NCBI RefSeq assembly: GCF_000336575.1
Contig: NZ_AOPO01000013.1
Coordinates: 1-64,000 of the forward strand
Reading direction: 5' to 3'
DNA from: Vreelandella titanicae BH1
GTDB lineage: Bacteria; Pseudomonadota; Gammaproteobacteria; Pseudomonadales; Halomonadaceae
Length of the DNA: 64,000 nucleotides
In this document: one piece after another, positions 8,908 to 17,673 of the stretch
How positions within the stretch are numbered: position 1 is the stretch's first letter
Layout: each line of letters opens with the position of its first letter
Position numbers and translations under genes: made by a program
Notes under the pieces: model-generated
What the model saw: the letters and a program-made list of their open reading frames with translations, nothing else
The model's database searches: none
Told to the model about the DNA's origin: nothing

Positions 8908-9348
8908 TCACTCGCGAATCACCGACAGGGGATAGCCAGGCCCGCTGAGTGCATCCTCGATACGTTTGAGTACCAGCGGGCTGCGTAGGCGCGCCTGCTG
9001 ATCTAACGACCGTATTTGCTCAATGGTAAGCCAGTGGGTGGCGAAGATATCCGGGTCGAGGGGAAGGTCGAGTTGATGAAGCGGCGCAGCAATAAAACCG
9101 TGGCTGTGAAACGTTTGCCCTTCGTCGGTATGAAATACGTATAAACCCAAATATCCGGTGAGCGATACCTGCCAAGCAGTCTCTTCCACTACTTCGCGTA
9201 GAATGGCTGCTATGGGACCTTCGCCGGGTTCAATATGCCCAGCGGGTTGGTTAAACACACTTTGCGGGCCGCCACGCTGCTCTTCTACCATCAAAAAGCG
9301 CTCGCCCTGCTGGATGACGCAGGCAGCCGTGCTGCGAATAAGGCTCAT
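8908..9348 (-). CDS. nudJ: NudJ-like Nudix phosphohydrolase
   Basis: A 146-residue Nudix hydrolase. The Nudix box starts at GHIEPGEGPIAAILREVVEE (residues about 37-56), so the metal-binding REVxEE core is present; the final Gly of the consensus is replaced by Ala (EETAW). E. coli NudJ dephosphorylates HMP-PP and other nucleoside di/triphosphates. Its place between rluE and mnmA is the same as in E. coli. The start codon overlaps the rluE stop by one base, indicating coupled translation. Substrate unproven here. Confidence 0.9.
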   Translation of the reverse strand: MSLIRSTAACVIQQGERFLMVEEQRGGPQSVFNQPAGHIEPGEGPIAAILREVVEETAWQVSLTGYLGLYVFHTDEGQTFHSHGFIAAPLHQLDLPLDPDIFATHWLTIEQIRSLDQQARLRSPLVLKRIEDALSGPGYPLSVIRE

Positions 9349-9983
9349 CAGGGTTTCCTGCGTTTTGTGGTGGGCCGCCTACGCTGATCTTTTTGCGGAG
9401 CTATTCGTCGCTGACTTGGGGGTGTATTCGTCGGTCTGGGCGCGTGTAGGGCTTCTTTGCGCCATTCGCCAGGTGCCAAACCATCCAGCCGCCAGGGGCC
9501 GATCGCTACGCGAATCAAGCGCAGGGTGGGGTAGCCGACATGAGCAGTCATACGGCGAACCTGGCGGTTACGGCCTTCGCTTATGGTTAGCTCCAGCCAG
9601 CTAGTCGAGGGGTGGCGTTTGGGGTCGATGGGAGGGTGGCGTGGTGCGGTCGTAGGCGGATCTATTCTGTGCGCTTTGGCCGGCTGCGTTGGGCCATCTT
9701 TCAGCGCAATGCCTTGGCGCAACGCCTTCAATGCCGTGTCATCGATTTGCCCTTCCACCTGGGCCCAGTAGGTTTTGGGCTGCTTATGGCGCGGATGAGA
9801 AATGCGGTGAATCAGCTCGCCATCATCGCTGAGCAGCAGTAGGCCTTCAGAGTCGTAGTCAAGCCGTCCTGCGGGGTAAATATCTTTCACATCGACATAC
9901 TGTGCAAGGGTTTGCCGCCCCTCACGGTCGCTGAATTGGCTCAGTACCTGGAAAGGCTTATGCAGTAAATAAAGGTTGCTCAT
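9348..9983 (-). CDS. rluE: 23S rRNA pseudouridine(2457) synthase
   Basis: A RsuA-family pseudouridine synthase of 211 residues. The catalytic Asp is in AGRLDYDSEGLLLLS (near residues 38-52), and ISEGRNRQVRRM near residue 135 is the second family motif. There is no N-terminal S4 domain, as expected for RluE. A Pro-rich, highly basic tail of about 35 residues (ending QRRRPTTKRRKP) goes beyond the enzyme fold and probably adds RNA contacts. It is the first gene of rluE-nudJ-mnmA-hflD-purB-roxA, divergent from idh. Confidence 0.93.
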   Translation of the reverse strand: MSNLYLLHKPFQVLSQFSDREGRQTLAQYVDVKDIYPAGRLDYDSEGLLLLSDDGELIHRISHPRHKQPKTYWAQVEGQIDDTALKALRQGIALKDGPTQPAKAHRIDPPTTAPRHPPIDPKRHPSTSWLELTISEGRNRQVRRMTAHVGYPTLRLIRVAIGPWRLDGLAPGEWRKEALHAPRPTNTPPSQRRIAPQKDQRRRPTTKRRKP

Positions 9984-10158
9984 GACTTCTCGTTGCCCTT
10001 TTTACTTTCTATTCACTCTCAGGAATGGGTATGTCGACAATGCGCATGGCGGGCAGCGCTGGTATACTCCGGCTACCTGATGGGGCGCCCATCGTTGAGC
10101 TCGCGCTCCGCTCAAGATTTCTTGCCATCGCAGCGAAAAGAGAGAGGTTAACGCAAAA

Positions 10159-12393
10159 ATGACCAAAACGCCGAAGATCATCTATACGCTCACTGACGAA
10201 GCGCCCGCGCTCGCGACGCACTCCCTACTGCCGATTATCGATGCCTTTACCGATTCTGCCGGCATTCAGGTAGAGACCCGCGATATTTCCCTGGCCGCTC
10301 GCATCATTGCTCAGTTCCCTGACTATCTGAGCGAAGAGCAACGGATCGGCGATCACCTGGCGGAGCTTGGCGAACTGACCAAGACCCCAGAAGCTAATAT
10401 TATCAAATTGCCCAACATTAGCGCCTCTCTGCCTCAGCTAAAGGCGGTGATTAAAGAGTTGCAGCAGCAGGGTTACAAACTTCCTGACTACCCTGAAGCG
10501 CCCCAGAGCGATGAAGGGAAAGACATTCAGGCGCGCTACGACAAGACTAAAGGCAGCGCCGTTAACCCGGTGTTGCGTGAAGGTAACTCGGATCGCCGCG
10601 CTCCGCTGTCGGTCAAGAATTACGCTCGCAAATATCCCCACCGCATGGGTGAGTGGAGCAGCGACTCCAAGTCCCATGTGGCGCATATGAGTGAAGGCGA
10701 TTTTTACGGCAGCGAGAAGTCCGCGCTGATTGAAAAAGCCACCGATCTCAAGATCGAGCTGGTCGCTAAAGACGGCAGCACCACGGTGCTCAAGCAGAAA
10801 ACCTCGGTACTGGAAGGCGAAGTCGTCGACGCTTCGGTCATGAGCCGTAACGCGCTGCGTCGTTTTGTGGCCGACGAAGTCGCTGACGCAAAAGCCAAAG
10901 ACGTGCTGTTCTCGCTGCACCTTAAAGCGACCATGATGAAGGTCTCTGACCCGATTATGTTCGGTATGGTGGTCAGCGAGTTTTATCAGGACGTGCTGAG
11001 TAAGCACGCAGATGACCTCCAGCAGGCGGGCTTCGACCCCAATAACGGTATCGGCGATCTCTATTCGGCCATTAAGTCACTGCCGGAAGAGCGTCAGACC
11101 CAGATTGAGGATGAGATTCAAGCACTTTATGCCGAGCGCCCGCGTTTGGCGATGGTGAACTCCCATAAAGGGATCACCAACCTGCACGTGCCCAGCGATG
11201 TGATTATCGATGCTTCCATGCCGGCGATGATCCGCGATTCCGGTAAAATGTGGGGCGCCGACGACCAACTGCACGACGTCAAAGCCGTCATTCCTGATCG
11301 TTGCTACGCCGGTATCTATCAAACGGTCATCGATGATTGCAAACAGCACGGTGCCTTTGATCCGACGACTATGGGCAGCGTACCCAACGTAGGCTTGATG
11401 GCCCAGAAAGCCGAAGAATACGGCTCCCACGATAAGACCTTCCAGATTCCTACCGACGGTACCGTACGCGTCACCGATGCCAGCGGCAATGTAGTGCTTG
11501 AGCACAACGTTGAGCAGGGCGACATTTGGCGGATGTGCCAGACCAAGGATGCCCCGGTTCGCGATTGGGTGAAGTTGGCGGTTAATCGTGCCCGCGAAAG
11601 CGGAACGCCGGCTATCTTCTGGTTGGACGCCCAGCGCGCCCACGATGCTCAACTGATCAAGAAAGTCGAGAGCTACTTAAAAGAGCACGATACCGCTGGC
11701 CTGGATATTCGTATCATGACGCCAGAAGAGGCCATGCGCTTCTCTCTGGAGCGTATCCGCAAGGGCGAAGACACTATCTCCGTCACCGGTAACGTACTGC
11801 GCGACTATCTGACTGACCTGTTCCCGATTATGGAGCTCGGCACCAGCGCCAAGATGCTCTCAATCGTACCGTTGATGAATGGCGGTGGCTTGTTTGAGAC
11901 CGGCGCTGGCGGCTCTGCTCCCAAGCACGTTCAGCAGTTGCTGGAAGAGAACCATCTGCGCTGGGATTCGCTGGGCGAGTTTTTGGCCCTGGCGGCATCC
12001 CTTGAACACCTGGGCAGCACCTTCGATAACGCTCGGGCAAAAATGCTGGCTAAAGCGCTCGATCAGGCGAACGGCAAGTTCCTGGATAGCAACAAGTCGC
12101 CGTCGCGCAAAGTGGGTGAGCTGGACAATCGCGGCAGCCACTTTTATTTAGCGCTATACTGGGCTGAAGCGTTGGCAGAGCAGAGCGAAGATAGCGAAAT
12201 GCAGACGCTGTTCAAACGCTTGGCTGACGCGCTAACGGCCAAAGAAGCGACCATTGTCGATGAGTTGAACAGCGTTCAGGGCCAGCCTGCGGATATTGGT
12301 GGCTACTTCCACCCGGATCACGAGCTGACGGCTAAGGTGATGCGCCCCAGCCAGACTCTCAACGAAACGCTTGCCATGGTCGCAAAAGGCTAA
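10159..12393 (+). CDS. idh: Monomeric NADP-dependent isocitrate dehydrogenase
   Basis: Oxidatively decarboxylates isocitrate to 2-oxoglutarate with NADP. At 744 residues it is the large monomeric type (about 740), unrelated in length to the 416-residue dimeric Icd of E. coli. The start TPKIIYTLTDEAPALATHSL, the internal NPVLREGNSDRRAPLSVK and KYPHRMGEWS, and SHKGITNLHVPSDVIIDASM are typical of the family. It sits at the position, divergent from rluE, where E. coli keeps the dimeric icd. A GAGAGG element lies about 12 nt before the ATG. It competes with aceA for isocitrate. Confidence 0.96.
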   Translation: MTKTPKIIYTLTDEAPALATHSLLPIIDAFTDSAGIQVETRDISLAARIIAQFPDYLSEEQRIGDHLAELGELTKTPEANIIKLPNISASLPQLKAVIKELQQQGYKLPDYPEAPQSDEGKDIQARYDKTKGSAVNPVLREGNSDRRAPLSVKNYARKYPHRMGEWSSDSKSHVAHMSEGDFYGSEKSALIEKATDLKIELVAKDGSTTVLKQKTSVLEGEVVDASVMSRNALRRFVADEVADAKAKDVLFSLHLKATMMKVSDPIMFGMVVSEFYQDVLSKHADDLQQAGFDPNNGIGDLYSAIKSLPEERQTQIEDEIQALYAERPRLAMVNSHKGITNLHVPSDVIIDASMPAMIRDSGKMWGADDQLHDVKAVIPDRCYAGIYQTVIDDCKQHGAFDPTTMGSVPNVGLMAQKAEEYGSHDKTFQIPTDGTVRVTDASGNVVLEHNVEQGDIWRMCQTKDAPVRDWVKLAVNRARESGTPAIFWLDAQRAHDAQLIKKVESYLKEHDTAGLDIRIMTPEEAMRFSLERIRKGEDTISVTGNVLRDYLTDLFPIMELGTSAKMLSIVPLMNGGGLFETGAGGSAPKHVQQLLEENHLRWDSLGEFLALAASLEHLGSTFDNARAKMLAKALDQANGKFLDSNKSPSRKVGELDNRGSHFYLALYWAEALAEQSEDSEMQTLFKRLADALTAKEATIVDELNSVQGQPADIGGYFHPDHELTAKVMRPSQTLNETLAMVAKG

Positions 12394-12422
12394 TAGAGAC
12401 CGCCTGTGATTAGGCTGATTGA

Positions 12423-12451
12423 CCCCCGTCCGCTTGGCGGGCGGGGGTTTT
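12423..12451 (+). terminator. Terminator of idh
   Basis: CCCCCGTCCG and CGGGCGGGGG (12423-12432 and 12438-12447) form a GC-rich stem followed by TTTT, 30 nt after the idh stop. Confidence 0.85.
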
Positions 12452-12540
12452 GCATTGCACTCGCTATTGCGCTCTGTAATATTTTAAGTTTTCCATGAAC
12501 CCTTGCTGATCGAAAGCGTCTTACGTTTAGGCTAATAAGC

Positions 12541-12590
12541 TATAGTAGTTAAGAAATTATAGTAGTTAAGAGGCTACAGTTAAGAAACTA
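12541..12590. repeat. 17-bp tandem repeat, three copies, in the clpS leader
   Basis: TATAGTAGTTAAGA at 12541 recurs at 12558 with a 17-bp period, and a third, shortened copy (TACAGTTAAGAAA) starts at 12575. It lies about 75 bp upstream of the clpS coding region, where the promoter should be. It could be replication slippage or tandem regulator sites. Confidence 0.7.
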
Positions 12591-12665
12591 CACTAGTGAA
12601 TTGGCGATGTGAGGTCTGATAAACGCTTCCATCGGTCAGTGTCGAGACAACCAACCGTGCAGCTT

Positions 12666-13040
12666 ATGCCCAACCAAGATAGCTCATACTTGATCGTGTT
12701 ACCCGTAAAAGCGGGGATGACGCGGCCAGATATGCCCGATGAAGATGGTGATATAGCGGTACAGTCAGCAGAACCGGCGCTGGCGCAACCACCGCTTTAT
12801 AAGGTGGTGCTTCACAACGACGATTACACGCCGATGGAATTTGTCATTGAAGTGCTGCAAGATTTTTTTAACATGGACAGCGAGACGGCCGTTCAGGTCA
12901 TGCTCGCCGTACATACCCAAGGAAAGGGCACTTGTGGCGTGTTTACGCGCGATATAGCCGAAACAAAAAGCTATCAGGTAAATGAATATGCCCGTGAGTG
13001 TGAGCACCCGTTGATAAGTGATATTGAGGCCGCCAATTAA
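12666..13040 (+). CDS. clpS: ClpS adaptor of the ClpAP protease (N-degron recognin)
   Basis: Binds proteins with N-terminal Leu, Phe, Tyr or Trp and hands them to ClpAP. The conserved core PPLYKVVLHNDDYTPMEFVI contains the ND(D) and TPMEFV elements that form the N-degron pocket, and ECEHPLISDIE ends the domain. The start is uncertain. ATG 12666 gives 124 residues; ATG 12717 gives 107 residues, nearer E. coli ClpS (106), but neither has a clear ribosome-binding site, and an open frame reaches GTG 12609. The next gene, clpA, is its partner, as in E. coli and Pseudomonas. Confidence 0.93.
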   Translation: MPNQDSSYLIVLPVKAGMTRPDMPDEDGDIAVQSAEPALAQPPLYKVVLHNDDYTPMEFVIEVLQDFFNMDSETAVQVMLAVHTQGKGTCGVFTRDIAETKSYQVNEYARECEHPLISDIEAAN

Positions 13041-13179
13041 AAGCGTTGAGAAATAATTGGTGGTGAGGCTTGCAACCGTGCCATTTGTACCCGATGTTGA
13101 GAGTGCCGGTCGACTAAATTGATCCGACGCAAGCCCTAGGTGGCGACACGCCCTAGGTAGTAGCGAAAAGGGGACTGCC

Positions 13180-15456
13180 ATGCTGAGCAAAGAACTTGAA
13201 ATGACCCTGAACACGGCCTTCACCGTGGCGCGCTCAAAGCGCCATGAGTTTATGACCGTTGAGCACCTGCTGCTAGCGTTGCTAGATAATGCCTCAGCGG
13301 TAGACGTACTGAAGGCCTGCGGGGCTAACCTCGACAAGCTGCGGTCCGATCTGCAGGATTTTATTAACTCGACTACGCCACTGATTCCAGAAGGCCAGGG
13401 TGATCGTGAGACCCAGCCCACGCTTGGTTTTCAGCGTGTTTTACAACGGGCAGTCTTCCACGTTCAGTCATCTGGCAAAAGCGAAGTGTCCGGTGCCAAT
13501 GTGTTGGTGGCGATCTTTTCCGAGCAGGAGAGTCAGGCGGTATACTTCCTTAAGCAGCAGAACGTTGCGCGGGTCGATGCAGTCAACTACATCGCCCATG
13601 GTATCTCCAAAGTGGCCGGTCACGGGCCGTCTCCCTCGCCTTCTTCACCTGAGAGTGAAGACGCGGAGGAGGGTGGCAGTGAGGGCGCTGCGCATCCGCT
13701 CACTGGCTACGCTACCAATCTCAATGAACAGGCACGGCTGGGTAAAATTGATCCGCTGATTGGCCGCGACCACGAGCTTGAGCGCGTGGTACAAATTCTG
13801 GCCCGTCGGCGCAAAAACAACCCGTTGTTAGTCGGTGAGGCGGGTGTAGGTAAAACCGCAGTGGCCGAAGGCCTTGCCAAGCGTATCGTCGAAGAAGACG
13901 TTCCCGATGTTATTGCCGATGCAGTGGTCTACTCGCTGGACATGGGCGCGCTACTGGCCGGTACCAAGTACCGTGGTGATTTTGAGAAACGCCTCAAAAG
14001 CCTGCTGAGCGAACTACGCAAGCAGCCTAACGCTGTGCTATTCATTGATGAGATTCATACTGTGATTGGTGCAGGTGCCGCCTCTGGTGGCGTGATGGAT
14101 GCGTCCAATCTGCTCAAGCCGCTGCTTTCTTCGGGCGAATTGCGCTGCATTGGTTCGACTACGTTCCAGGAGTTCCGCGGTATCTTTGAGAAAGATCGTG
14201 CCCTGGCACGGCGCTTCCAGAAAGTGGATGTGATGGCGCCGTCGGTGGAGGACACCATCAAAATCCTCAAAGGGTTGCGTTCACGCTTTGAAGAGCACCA
14301 CGAACTTAAGTACACCGATGGTGCGCTTGAAAGTGCCGCACGCTTAGCGGATCGCTACATCAATGACCGCTTCCTGCCCGACAAAGCGATTGACGTGATT
14401 GACGAGGCAGGGGCTCACCAGCGTCTATTGCCGCCAGAAGTGCGCGCCAAGACGATCGATATCGAGCAAGTGGAAGCCGTGGTAGCGTCCATTGCACGTA
14501 TCCCACCGAAGAGTGTTTCAAGCTCCGACCGTAAGCTGCTCGAGAAGCTGGATCGTGACCTGAAGATGCTGGTGTTCGGTCAGGATGAGGCGATTGATAG
14601 TCTCTCTGCGGCTATTAAGCTGTCCCGGGCCGGGCTTAAATCTCCCGATAAGCCCGTTGGTAGCTTCCTGTTTGCAGGCCCCACTGGTGTGGGTAAAACT
14701 GAAGTAGCCAAACAGCTTGCGCATATCATGGGCATTGAACTGGTGCGCTTTGATATGTCCGAGTATATGGAGCGCCATACCGTATCGCGCCTGATTGGCG
14801 CGCCTCCGGGCTACGTCGGTTACGACCAGGGTGGTCTACTGACTGAAGCGGTGACCAAGCAGCCGCACTGCGTGTTGTTGTTGGATGAGATTGAGAAAGC
14901 GCACCCGGAAGTCTTTAACCTGCTGCTGCAGGTCATGGATCATGGCCGCTTAACGGACAACAACGGGCGTGAAGCGGACTTCCGTCACGTTATCGTGATT
15001 ATGACCTCTAACGCTGGTGCGGAGCAGGCGTCGCGTCGCTCCATTGGCTTCCAGCACCAGGATCACTCCACCGATGCCATGGAAGTGATCCGCCGTACCT
15101 TCTCACCGGAGTTCCGCAACCGCCTGGACGGTATTATTCAGTTCCACTCGCTGCCGGTCTCGGTGGTGCGCAATGTGGTCGACAAGTTCTTGATCGAACT
15201 ACAGGCGCAGTTGGATGAGAAGCGTGTTCAGTTGGATGTAGACGACATGGCGCGGGATTGGCTGGCCGATAAAGGCTACGATCCTGACATGGGTGCACGT
15301 CCAATGGCGCGCCTCATACAAGAGAAGCTGAAGAAGCCATTAGCCGAAATGATTCTGTTCGGAGAACTGGCTGATCAGGGCGGTATTGTCCACGTTAGCC
15401 TGGAGGAGGGCGAGTTACACCTTTCCACAGAGACTGAGATGGCTGATGCGCCCTGA
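13180..15456 (+). CDS. clpA: ATP-dependent Clp protease ATP-binding subunit ClpA
   Basis: AAA+ unfoldase that feeds ClpP, 758 residues like E. coli ClpA (758). In order: N-domain (1-145), which docks ClpS; an acidic, Ser-rich linker (about 150-170); AAA-1 with Walker A GEAGVGKTA near 220 and Walker B LFIDEIHT near 288; AAA-2 with Walker A GPTGVGKTE near 503 and LLLDEIEKAHPEVF near 567. The C-terminal AAA-2 region should carry the ClpP-binding IGL/F-type loop: RRSIGFQHQ near residue 622. AAGGGGA lies 6-8 nt before the ATG. Expressed after clpS. Confidence 0.97.
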   Translation: MLSKELEMTLNTAFTVARSKRHEFMTVEHLLLALLDNASAVDVLKACGANLDKLRSDLQDFINSTTPLIPEGQGDRETQPTLGFQRVLQRAVFHVQSSGKSEVSGANVLVAIFSEQESQAVYFLKQQNVARVDAVNYIAHGISKVAGHGPSPSPSSPESEDAEEGGSEGAAHPLTGYATNLNEQARLGKIDPLIGRDHELERVVQILARRRKNNPLLVGEAGVGKTAVAEGLAKRIVEEDVPDVIADAVVYSLDMGALLAGTKYRGDFEKRLKSLLSELRKQPNAVLFIDEIHTVIGAGAASGGVMDASNLLKPLLSSGELRCIGSTTFQEFRGIFEKDRALARRFQKVDVMAPSVEDTIKILKGLRSRFEEHHELKYTDGALESAARLADRYINDRFLPDKAIDVIDEAGAHQRLLPPEVRAKTIDIEQVEAVVASIARIPPKSVSSSDRKLLEKLDRDLKMLVFGQDEAIDSLSAAIKLSRAGLKSPDKPVGSFLFAGPTGVGKTEVAKQLAHIMGIELVRFDMSEYMERHTVSRLIGAPPGYVGYDQGGLLTEAVTKQPHCVLLLDEIEKAHPEVFNLLLQVMDHGRLTDNNGREADFRHVIVIMTSNAGAEQASRRSIGFQHQDHSTDAMEVIRRTFSPEFRNRLDGIIQFHSLPVSVVRNVVDKFLIELQAQLDEKRVQLDVDDMARDWLADKGYDPDMGARPMARLIQEKLKKPLAEMILFGELADQGGIVHVSLEEGELHLSTETEMADAP

Positions 15457-15510
15457 AAAGGGCGCTAAGCCGTGCTAAAAGCTATCTTTCTAATACTCAT
15501 GCTATATGCA

Positions 15511-15553
15511 TAAAAACGCAGCGCCCTGTCATCGACGGGGCGTTGTCGTTTTT
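15511..15553. terminator. Terminator between convergent clpA and infA
   Basis: An imperfect stem around GCGCCCTGTC and GACGGGGCG, flanked by TAAAAACG on the left and CGTTTTTAG on the right, so it can act in both directions. Confidence 0.75.
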
Positions 15554-15647
15554 AGTGAACCGCCATTGACGCTGATCGGCGCTGTCGTTAAAGGACAGTC
15601 TAGCTGGGGCAGTTAAAATCAGCCGAACGCGTTAATGGTGTAACGAC

Positions 15648-15866
15648 TTAGCGCGAGCGGTAAACGATACGGCCTTTAGACAGGTCGTAAGGTGTCAGCT
15701 CAACTTTTACCTTGTCGCCGGTCAGAATGCGGATATAGTTTTTGCGCATTTTGCCGGAGATATGAGCGGTAACAACGTGACCGTTTTCCAGCTCAACCCG
15801 AAACATGGTATTCGGAAGGGTATCGACGATAACGCCTTCCATTTCAATATGATCTTCGCGTGCCAT
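15648..15866 (-). CDS. infA: Translation initiation factor IF-1
   Basis: A 72-residue S1/OB-fold protein with the full-length family sequence (MAREDHIEMEGVIVDTLPNT to the C-terminal GRIVYRSR). It occupies the ribosomal A site during initiation. GAGGA lies 11 nt upstream of the ATG. Its place between clpA and the aminoacyl-protein transferases matches, from memory, Pseudomonas. Confidence 0.98.
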   Translation of the reverse strand: MAREDHIEMEGVIVDTLPNTMFRVELENGHVVTAHISGKMRKNYIRILTGDKVKVELTPYDLSKGRIVYRSR

Positions 15867-15997
15867 ATAGGCATGTCCTCACTGATGAGTTAGTAATGTC
15901 ATTATCGGTCAGAATTTGAGTGCCGCTAGGTGGGCACTCAAGAAACAGCGCTATATTGTGCCGTAAGCCCGTCGTCAAGGCAAAAAAGCTGGCATTT

Positions 15998-16732
15998 TTA
16001 GCGAATCAGCGGCCGCCAATGGCGTCCATCGAGTATTTCCAATGGCGCGAAAGCCTGCTTGTAGCGCATCTTACGGCACTCTTCGATCCAATACCCTAAA
16101 TAAAGGTGCGGCAGCGCTTTTTCGCGGCTGAGCTCGATGAGCTGAAGAATGGCAAAAGTGCCTAGTGAGCGCTTATCCAGCGTCTCGCTAACGGCAAAGA
16201 AGGTGTAGATTGCCGAGAGCCCATGCTCCAACTGGTCGAATGCAGCCACACCAACCAGCTCTTCGTCGAGGTACATCTCCATCAGATGGGCATAGGACTC
16301 ATCAAGGGTAAGGAAGGTGCGGTACTGCTCGCGGCTGGGCGGGAACATATCGCCGTCAGCATGGCGCTGACGAATGTAATTCGCGTAAAGCGAGTAGTGG
16401 GTAGATGCAAAGTGAGCAGGCACAATACGGATGCTTATATCGGCATTGCGGCGCCAAATTTTTCGTTGCGTGCGGTTAGCCGCAAACTGGTCAACCGGAA
16501 TACGCACCGAGCGGCAGGCGTTGCAGCCCTCACAGTGAGGGCGGTAAAGATGGCGCCCACTGCGACGAAACCCTAGCAGCGCCAGCGAGTCATAGACACC
16601 TGGAACGGGCGACTCCTGCGGGTCGAGAAACAGCGTTGTCGCTTCCTTGCCGGGTAAATAGCTACAGGCATGCGGCACGGTAAGGAAAAAGCGCAAATCC
16701 CGCACCGGCCGACGCGGAGTGTTACTACTCAC
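15998..16732 (-). CDS. bpt: Leucyl/arginyl-type protein transferase (Bpt/Ate)
   Basis: Transfers an amino acid from aminoacyl-tRNA to the N-terminus of proteins that start with acidic residues, making them ClpS substrates. The 244-residue protein carries the ATE signature CEGCNACRSVRIPV near residue 65, and LGYWIEECRKMRYKQ near the C-terminus. I chose the GTG at 16732: AGGAGG lies 7 nt upstream. The ATG at 16783 would lengthen the protein into this ribosome-binding region and overlap the end of aat. In bacteria this family is usually leucyl-specific (Bpt), as in Vibrio; arginyl specificity cannot be excluded from sequence. Confidence 0.93.
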   Translation of the reverse strand: MSSNTPRRPVRDLRFFLTVPHACSYLPGKEATTLFLDPQESPVPGVYDSLALLGFRRSGRHLYRPHCEGCNACRSVRIPVDQFAANRTQRKIWRRNADISIRIVPAHFASTHYSLYANYIRQRHADGDMFPPSREQYRTFLTLDESYAHLMEMYLDEELVGVAAFDQLEHGLSAIYTFFAVSETLDKRSLGTFAILQLIELSREKALPHLYLGYWIEECRKMRYKQAFAPLEILDGRHWRPLIR

Positions 16733-16795
16733 GGCCTGCCTCCTCGTTGTAAAAAAATGGTTGGAACAGAATAAGTTCGTCACTATGGTTCATCA

Positions 16796-17542
16796 CTACG
16801 CATTACCCTCGGTGGCAATCGCCTTAAGCCAGAGCGATGCAGGAACAGTGGGTGTTTCAGTGGGTGACGTGGTAAACGTAAATGCCTTATCGGGTAACCA
16901 GTTTTTAAGATAGTTGATGAATGCCTCGCGAGCGACTGTAATAGCGCCCAGGCTTGCCAGATGAGGCGTGTGCATTTGGCAGTCGATGAGTTTTCCGCCA
17001 TGTTCGCGCATGGCCCTGGCGAGATGGGCCAGCGCTACCTTCGAAGCATCCGGGGCGTGGGAGAACATCGACTCGCCAAAAAACACCGGCCCCATGGCGA
17101 TGCCATACAGCCCGCCCACCAATTGGCCGTGTTGATGGACTTCGATGCTATGAGCAATGCCTAGAGCATGCAGTAGCCCGTAGGCCTCGCGCATTTCGTC
17201 TGTAATCCAGGTGCCCGCCTCTTCACCACGCGGGGCGGCGCAGGCCTGAATCACCTGATCGAAGTGTTGATCCAGGGTGATATGAAAGCCACCATGGCGT
17301 AATCGTTTGGTGAGGCTACGACGCTGCTTAAATTGCTCAGGTAGGAGTATCATGCGCGGGTCTGGACTCCACCACAAAATGGGGTCGTCGTCGCTGAACC
17401 AGGGAAATATGCCCTGCCGATAGGCTTCTACCAGCCAAGCGGGCGAGAGCTCCCCTCCGGCGGCCAGTAGGCCATTGGGGGAGGCCAGCGCTTGGGAGGT
17501 AGTTGGAAAATTAGGATGTGGCGAGGAAAGCCAAGGTAGCAT
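16796..17542 (-). CDS. aat: Leucyl/phenylalanyl-tRNA--protein transferase
   Basis: Adds Leu or Phe to N-terminal Lys/Arg, creating primary N-degrons for ClpS. The 248-residue protein shows FPTTSQALASPNGLLAAGGE, YRQGIFPWFSDDDPILWWSP and the GNAT-like core (LVGGLYGIAMGPVFFGESMF). CAGGAG lies 7 nt before the ATG. aat precedes bpt on the same strand, so both N-degron-creating enzymes are probably cotranscribed, next to their clpS-clpA effectors. Confidence 0.96.
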   Translation of the reverse strand: MLPWLSSPHPNFPTTSQALASPNGLLAAGGELSPAWLVEAYRQGIFPWFSDDDPILWWSPDPRMILLPEQFKQRRSLTKRLRHGGFHITLDQHFDQVIQACAAPRGEEAGTWITDEMREAYGLLHALGIAHSIEVHQHGQLVGGLYGIAMGPVFFGESMFSHAPDASKVALAHLARAMREHGGKLIDCQMHTPHLASLGAITVAREAFINYLKNWLPDKAFTFTTSPTETPTVPASLWLKAIATEGNA

Positions 17543-17673
17543 TACTTGCTCCTGTTACGACGTTCTTGTACTGAGCGCTTTACGATAGCCTCTGTGACGG
17601 CGGAAGGATGCTCGGTATCATGCAAACTCGCAAGTGGATTAAAGACGCCATTGAGGTGTAAAGGGAGAGTCGC

